NCBI GenBank assembly: GCA_044340025.1
Contig: JBIIUJ010000113.1
Coordinates: 1 to 8,733 of the forward strand
Direction of reading: 5' to 3'
Length of the DNA stretch: 8,733 nucleotides
Origin: JBIIUJ01 sp044340025
Lineage (GTDB): Bacteria > Pseudomonadota > Alphaproteobacteria > Caulobacterales > Aquidulcibacteraceae
The position numbers were made by a program, and so were the translations under genes. Below, piece by piece: positions 5,670-8,733 of the stretch (position 1 is the stretch's first letter; each line of letters opens with the position of its first letter). Below the pieces are notes generated by a model. The model searched no databases, was not told the origin of the DNA, and worked only from the letters and a program-made list of their open reading frames with translations.

Positions 5670-6998
5670 CTATTCCGCAGGTTGGGCGCTCGGCGCTTCC
5701 AGCAACGGCGCGCGATAGACCAGCGCCATCACCGCAAACGCAGCGGCATTCAGCGCGACCGGGATGGCGGCGAAGGCCACCGCGATGCCGGTCAGCGCCT
5801 GCGGGCTCTGGGCGGCCTGCGCCCCGGCCTGAAAGCCGAACGCCGACAGGATCGCCCCGGCGAGCAGCGTGCCGCCCAGGGCAAAGGCCACCTTGTCGTT
5901 GATCACCCAGAGCGCGGAATAGAGCCCGCCCTTGGCTTCGCCTGTGCGGCGGCGATCATCCTCCACGCTGTCGGCCAGCATGGCGAATGCAGACTGATAG
6001 CAGCCCGAATTGCCTAGACCCATCAGGACGCCGCAGGCGATCGCCGCCGGCAGGCTGGCCTGCGGAACCTGGGTGAAGAGCGCCAGCGCGGCGGCATACA
6101 TCGCCGTCCCCGCAAGGAAGGTGACGCGCTTGCCGAACCGGGCCGAGACCATCACCCACACCGGCTGGGCGCCCATCGCGCAGATCGAGATGCACAGCCC
6201 CACGATCCCCACAGCCGCCAGCGGCTCGGGGAAGGCGAGGTTGAAGGTCATCAGATACATCCAGGTGGCGTAAGCCATGCCTGCGGCCGCCAGCTGGAGG
6301 AAGAAGGCCGCATACAGGGCCACGAACGGCCGGTTGGCGAGGATCGTGGACCAGGCCCCCGTCAGGCTGGGCGCGGCCTCCGCATCGCCGGCCGCCTGCC
6401 TTGGCGAGCCGAAAAACGACGCGACGAGCGAGGCCGCCGCCACCGCCGCAAGCACCGTCGCCATCGCCTGATAGCCCTGCGCCTGCGCCAGCAGCGGCGC
6501 GAGCGAGGAGGCAAGCACCAGCCCCACGGCGGAAAACGCGATGCGCCAGGCCATGACGGTGGAGGTCTGGGCCGGGTCGCGCGTCATCTCCGCCCCGATG
6601 GTGAGATGCGGCACCGAGAAGATGGCGAACACCGCCATGTAGAAGCTCAGGATCAGCGTGACATGGCCCGCCTTCGCCTCTGGGCTGACGGCGTCCGGCG
6701 GGGTGAACAGCAGCACCAGCGCCAGAGGCGCCAGCACAGCTCCCACAAGCAGGAACAGCCGCCGGCTGACCTTCGCCCGGATGCGATCAGACAGCGCCCC
6801 GATGCCCAGATCGAACACCACCCCAAGGACCAGCTTGGGCAGAAAGATCGCAGCCCCCGCCAGCGCCGGCGGGATCGCCAGTTGCTGGGTCATATAGAAC
6901 AGAAGCAGCAGGGACGGCACGTCGCGGAAAATCTGCACCGCCACCTGGCCAACGCCCCATGCCGGTGCGGCAAGGGGGGGAAGCTTCTGATGCGCCAT
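5670..6998 (-). CDS. MFS transporter, GPH (MelB-like sugar:cation symporter) family
   Basis: A 442-residue inner-membrane protein with about 12 hydrophobic segments. The first cytoplasmic loop carries FDLGIGALSDRIR (62-74), matching the GPH/MelB 'D.l.G.lsDR' motif. Late in the protein, MLADSVEDDRRRTGEAKGGLYSALWVINDKVAFALGG (340-376, in two overlapping blocks) matches the family's 'mlaD...yd..rtG.r.eG...s...f..K.g.alg' signature, with Lys369 at the MelB Lys377 position. By my hand alignment Asp63 corresponds to MelB Asp59, but the MelB Asp55 position is Gly59, so the two-Asp cation site is incomplete. Family members import glycosides, pentosides or hexuronides with Na+ or H+; substrate and ion are unknown here. 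The ATG at 6998 has GGAG about 9 nt upstream. It diverges from the 5'-nucleotidase gene and is followed by the 188-residue gene. No clear terminator follows. Confidence 0.85.
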   Translation of the reverse strand: MAHQKLPPLAAPAWGVGQVAVQIFRDVPSLLLLFYMTQQLAIPPALAGAAIFLPKLVLGVVFDLGIGALSDRIRAKVSRRLFLLVGAVLAPLALVLLFTPPDAVSPEAKAGHVTLILSFYMAVFAIFSVPHLTIGAEMTRDPAQTSTVMAWRIAFSAVGLVLASSLAPLLAQAQGYQAMATVLAAVAAASLVASFFGSPRQAAGDAEAAPSLTGAWSTILANRPFVALYAAFFLQLAAAGMAYATWMYLMTFNLAFPEPLAAVGIVGLCISICAMGAQPVWVMVSARFGKRVTFLAGTAMYAAALALFTQVPQASLPAAIACGVLMGLGNSGCYQSAFAMLADSVEDDRRRTGEAKGGLYSALWVINDKVAFALGGTLLAGAILSAFGFQAGAQAAQSPQALTGIAVAFAAIPVALNAAAFAVMALVYRAPLLEAPSAQPAE

Positions 6999-7162
6999 GG
7001 TCTGGTCTCCGCTCGGGCCTGCGACAGCATGACACTGCCGCAGCCGAAAGCCACGCCAATCTGCGTGCGCGCCATGACCGCCCCGCGGTTTCGGGCGCGT
7101 CCAGAGGGGGCGGGGAGAGTGGCGCTCGTCTTCCTGCGGTCGCCGCGCTAGATCGGTCAGCC
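6999..7162. other. Divergent spacer between GPH transporter and 5'-nucleotidase genes
   Basis: This 164-bp spacer must contain at least one promoter for each direction, unless transcription enters from further away. It is GC-rich throughout. I see no convincing -35/-10 pair, no operator-like repeat beyond trivial 4-bp hairpins, and no AT-rich core like that of the fasciclin/MFS spacer. Confidence 0.5.
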
Positions 7163-7815
7163 ATGGCCGCTGACCTCACCCACATCGACACCTGGGTCTT
7201 CGACCTCGACAACACGCTCTATCCGCCCGAGTGCGATCTCTTCGCCCTGATCGATGACCGCATGACCCGCTTCGTGATGGCCGAGCTGTCGCTCGGCTGG
7301 GACGCGGCGCGCGCGCTGCAGAAGAAATACTACCACGAGCACGGCACCACGCTCGCCGGCCTGATGGCCCATCACGGCATGGCGCCGGGCCGCTTCCTCG
7401 ATGAGGTGCACGACATCGCGCTCGACCGGATCGGGCCGGATCCCGCGCTCGCCGCTGCGCTCTCTCGGCTGCCGGGTCGGCGGCTGGTCTATACCAACGG
7501 CTCCACCCGCCATGCCGAGCGCGTGACCGCCGCGCTGGGGATCGATCATCTGTTCGACGAGATTTTCGACATCGAAGCCGCCGCTTTCGTGCCGAAGCCA
7601 GACCCTTCGGCCTTCGCCGCCATGATCGCGGCCCATGGCGTTCCGCCCCGCTCGGGCGCGTTCTTTGAAGACCTCGCCAAGAATCTCGCGCCCGCCGCCG
7701 CGCTTGGGCTCACGACAATTCTGATCGGCCCGCATGCTCATGACGCGACAGAGGATTTCGTCCACCACCGCGCGCTGGCGCTGACGCCGTTTCTGGAAAC
7801 CGCGCGCGTGAGCGC

Positions 7816-7819
<4 letters not shown>
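7163..7819 (+). CDS. Pyrimidine 5'-nucleotidase-like HAD hydrolase
   Basis: A 218-residue cytoplasmic HAD phosphatase. Motif I is VFDLDNTLYPP with nucleophile Asp14 and acid/base Asp16. Motif II is VYTNGS with Thr111. Motif III is VPKPDP with Lys145. Motif IV is FFEDLAKNL with Glu169 and Asp170. The DLDNTLYP start and EDLAKNL end are characteristic of the pyrimidine 5'-nucleotidase/SDT1-like group (TIGR01993), which dephosphorylates UMP/CMP or related nucleotides; yeast Sdt1 and Phm8 are related. Length is normal. The ATG at 7163 places motif I about 14 residues in, as expected; longer in-frame starts upstream would add unrelated residues. No clear Shine-Dalgarno is visible. Its TAG stop shares CTAG with the opposite-strand TAG of moaB, a 3-bp or (counting both stops) 4-bp convergent junction. 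Confidence 0.87.
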
Positions 7820-8361
<542 letters not shown>

Positions 8362-8383
8362 GACAGGGGCTCCGAAGCAGGGA

Positions 8384-8733
8384 TCAGCGCAGCGTCCAGC
8401 GCGAGGGCGGCGGCGCGGCAGCGGGGAAGTCCTTCAGGCGCAGCTTGGTCTTGTGGCTCTCCACCGGCGCGCCATCAGGGCCGACGCCGCGGAAATAGCC
8501 GCGCTGCCAGCCCTCTTCCACATATTTGGGATCGTGCTTGTTCAGCCCTTCATTGAAGCTGTTGCGGCCGGCCTGCCAGTCCAGATAGGCCTGCCAGATC
8601 GCGGGCTCGGTCTGCTGGAGCTCGCGCATCTCGGGCTCCACCGCTTCCAGCGCCGAGAGGCTGGTGGGAAAGATCGTGCAGATCGGCTCGCCCTTCTCAA
8701 ACCGGATCGGCGTGAAGGCGCGGGTGAATTTCC
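8384..8733 (-). CDS. DUF6065-like protein, C-terminal part (N-terminus outside window)
   Basis: The frame is open to the right edge, so the GTG at 8641 is internal. About 115 C-terminal residues are visible, beginning KFTRAFTPIRFEKGEPICTIFP, followed by ALEAVEPEMREL, a helix with WQAYLDWQAGRNSFNEGL, then WQRGYFRGVGPDG and a closing HKTKLRLKDF. From memory, 'F..P..FekGEP...ifP', a Trp-Gln-Arg-x-YFRG segment and HRTKLRL near the C-terminus are the marks of the DUF6065 family, proteins of about 240 residues with no established function. That assignment rests on recall of the pattern, not on a search. No membrane segment is seen. The tail after KDF is Pro/Ala-rich. It lies 22 bp upstream of moaB on the same strand. 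Confidence 0.65.
   Translation of the reverse strand, partial: KFTRAFTPIRFEKGEPICTIFPTSLSALEAVEPEMRELQQTEPAIWQAYLDWQAGRNSFNEGLNKHDPKYVEEGWQRGYFRGVGPDGAPVESHKTKLRLKDFPAAAPPPSRWTLR

Noticed and set aside
4852..5718. Plus-strand open frame (288 codons) across the SDR end and the 188-residue gene
   Set aside because: It spans the end of one real gene and the antisense of another. The minus-strand frame has the genome-like third-position composition.
6606..7151. Plus-strand open frame opposite the GPH transporter's N-terminal half
   Set aside because: Arg/Gln/His-rich antisense sequence across a clear transporter and the spacer; no motif and no ribosome site.

Overview
The window is uniformly GC-rich, densely coded bacterial DNA. 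Third codon positions are strongly G/C and gaps are short. The gene repertoire (TIGR01993-type pyrimidine 5'-nucleotidase, proteobacterial MoaB, a DUF6065-like protein) fits an alphaproteobacterium, perhaps near Caulobacterales/Maricaulales/Sphingomonadales. No marker gene fixes the genus. I see no rRNA, tRNA, CRISPR array, insertion sequence, phage gene or compositional island, so this looks like ordinary chromosome.

Layout, left to right. (1) The 3' part of a class I SAM methyltransferase gene (+), then a HAD-IB phosphatase (+) with a strong Shine-Dalgarno. (2) An SMP-30/gluconolactonase-type hydrolase (-), whose 3' end overlaps the phosphatase. Upstream of it lies a secreted fasciclin-domain protein (-) with its own clear intrinsic terminator. 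(3) A 191-bp divergent spacer with an AT-rich core, then an MFS carboxylate-type transporter (+) overlapping by four bases a short-chain dehydrogenase (+) of the 3-alpha-hydroxysteroid/coniferyl-alcohol dehydrogenase kind. These two look like a translationally coupled uptake-and-oxidation pair. (4) An unrecognised 188-residue protein (-) and, upstream of it, a GPH-type sugar:cation symporter-like MFS protein (-). (5) A 164-bp divergent spacer, a pyrimidine 5'-nucleotidase-like HAD protein (+), then moaB (-) and the C-terminal part of a DUF6065-like protein (-) that runs off the right edge.

Three convergent gene pairs end almost on top of each other: a 17-bp overlap, a 2-bp gap and a 4-bp overlap. 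None has a recognisable terminator between the genes. The genes do not assemble into one pathway. The most coherent functional units are the transporter-dehydrogenase pair, with the neighbouring lactonase-like gene as a possible but unproven catabolic partner, and the moaB/DUF6065 pair. I found no convincing new multi-gene system. The most open items are the unrecognised 188-residue protein, the altered cation site of the GPH-like transporter, and the repeated hexamer in the fasciclin/MFS spacer.
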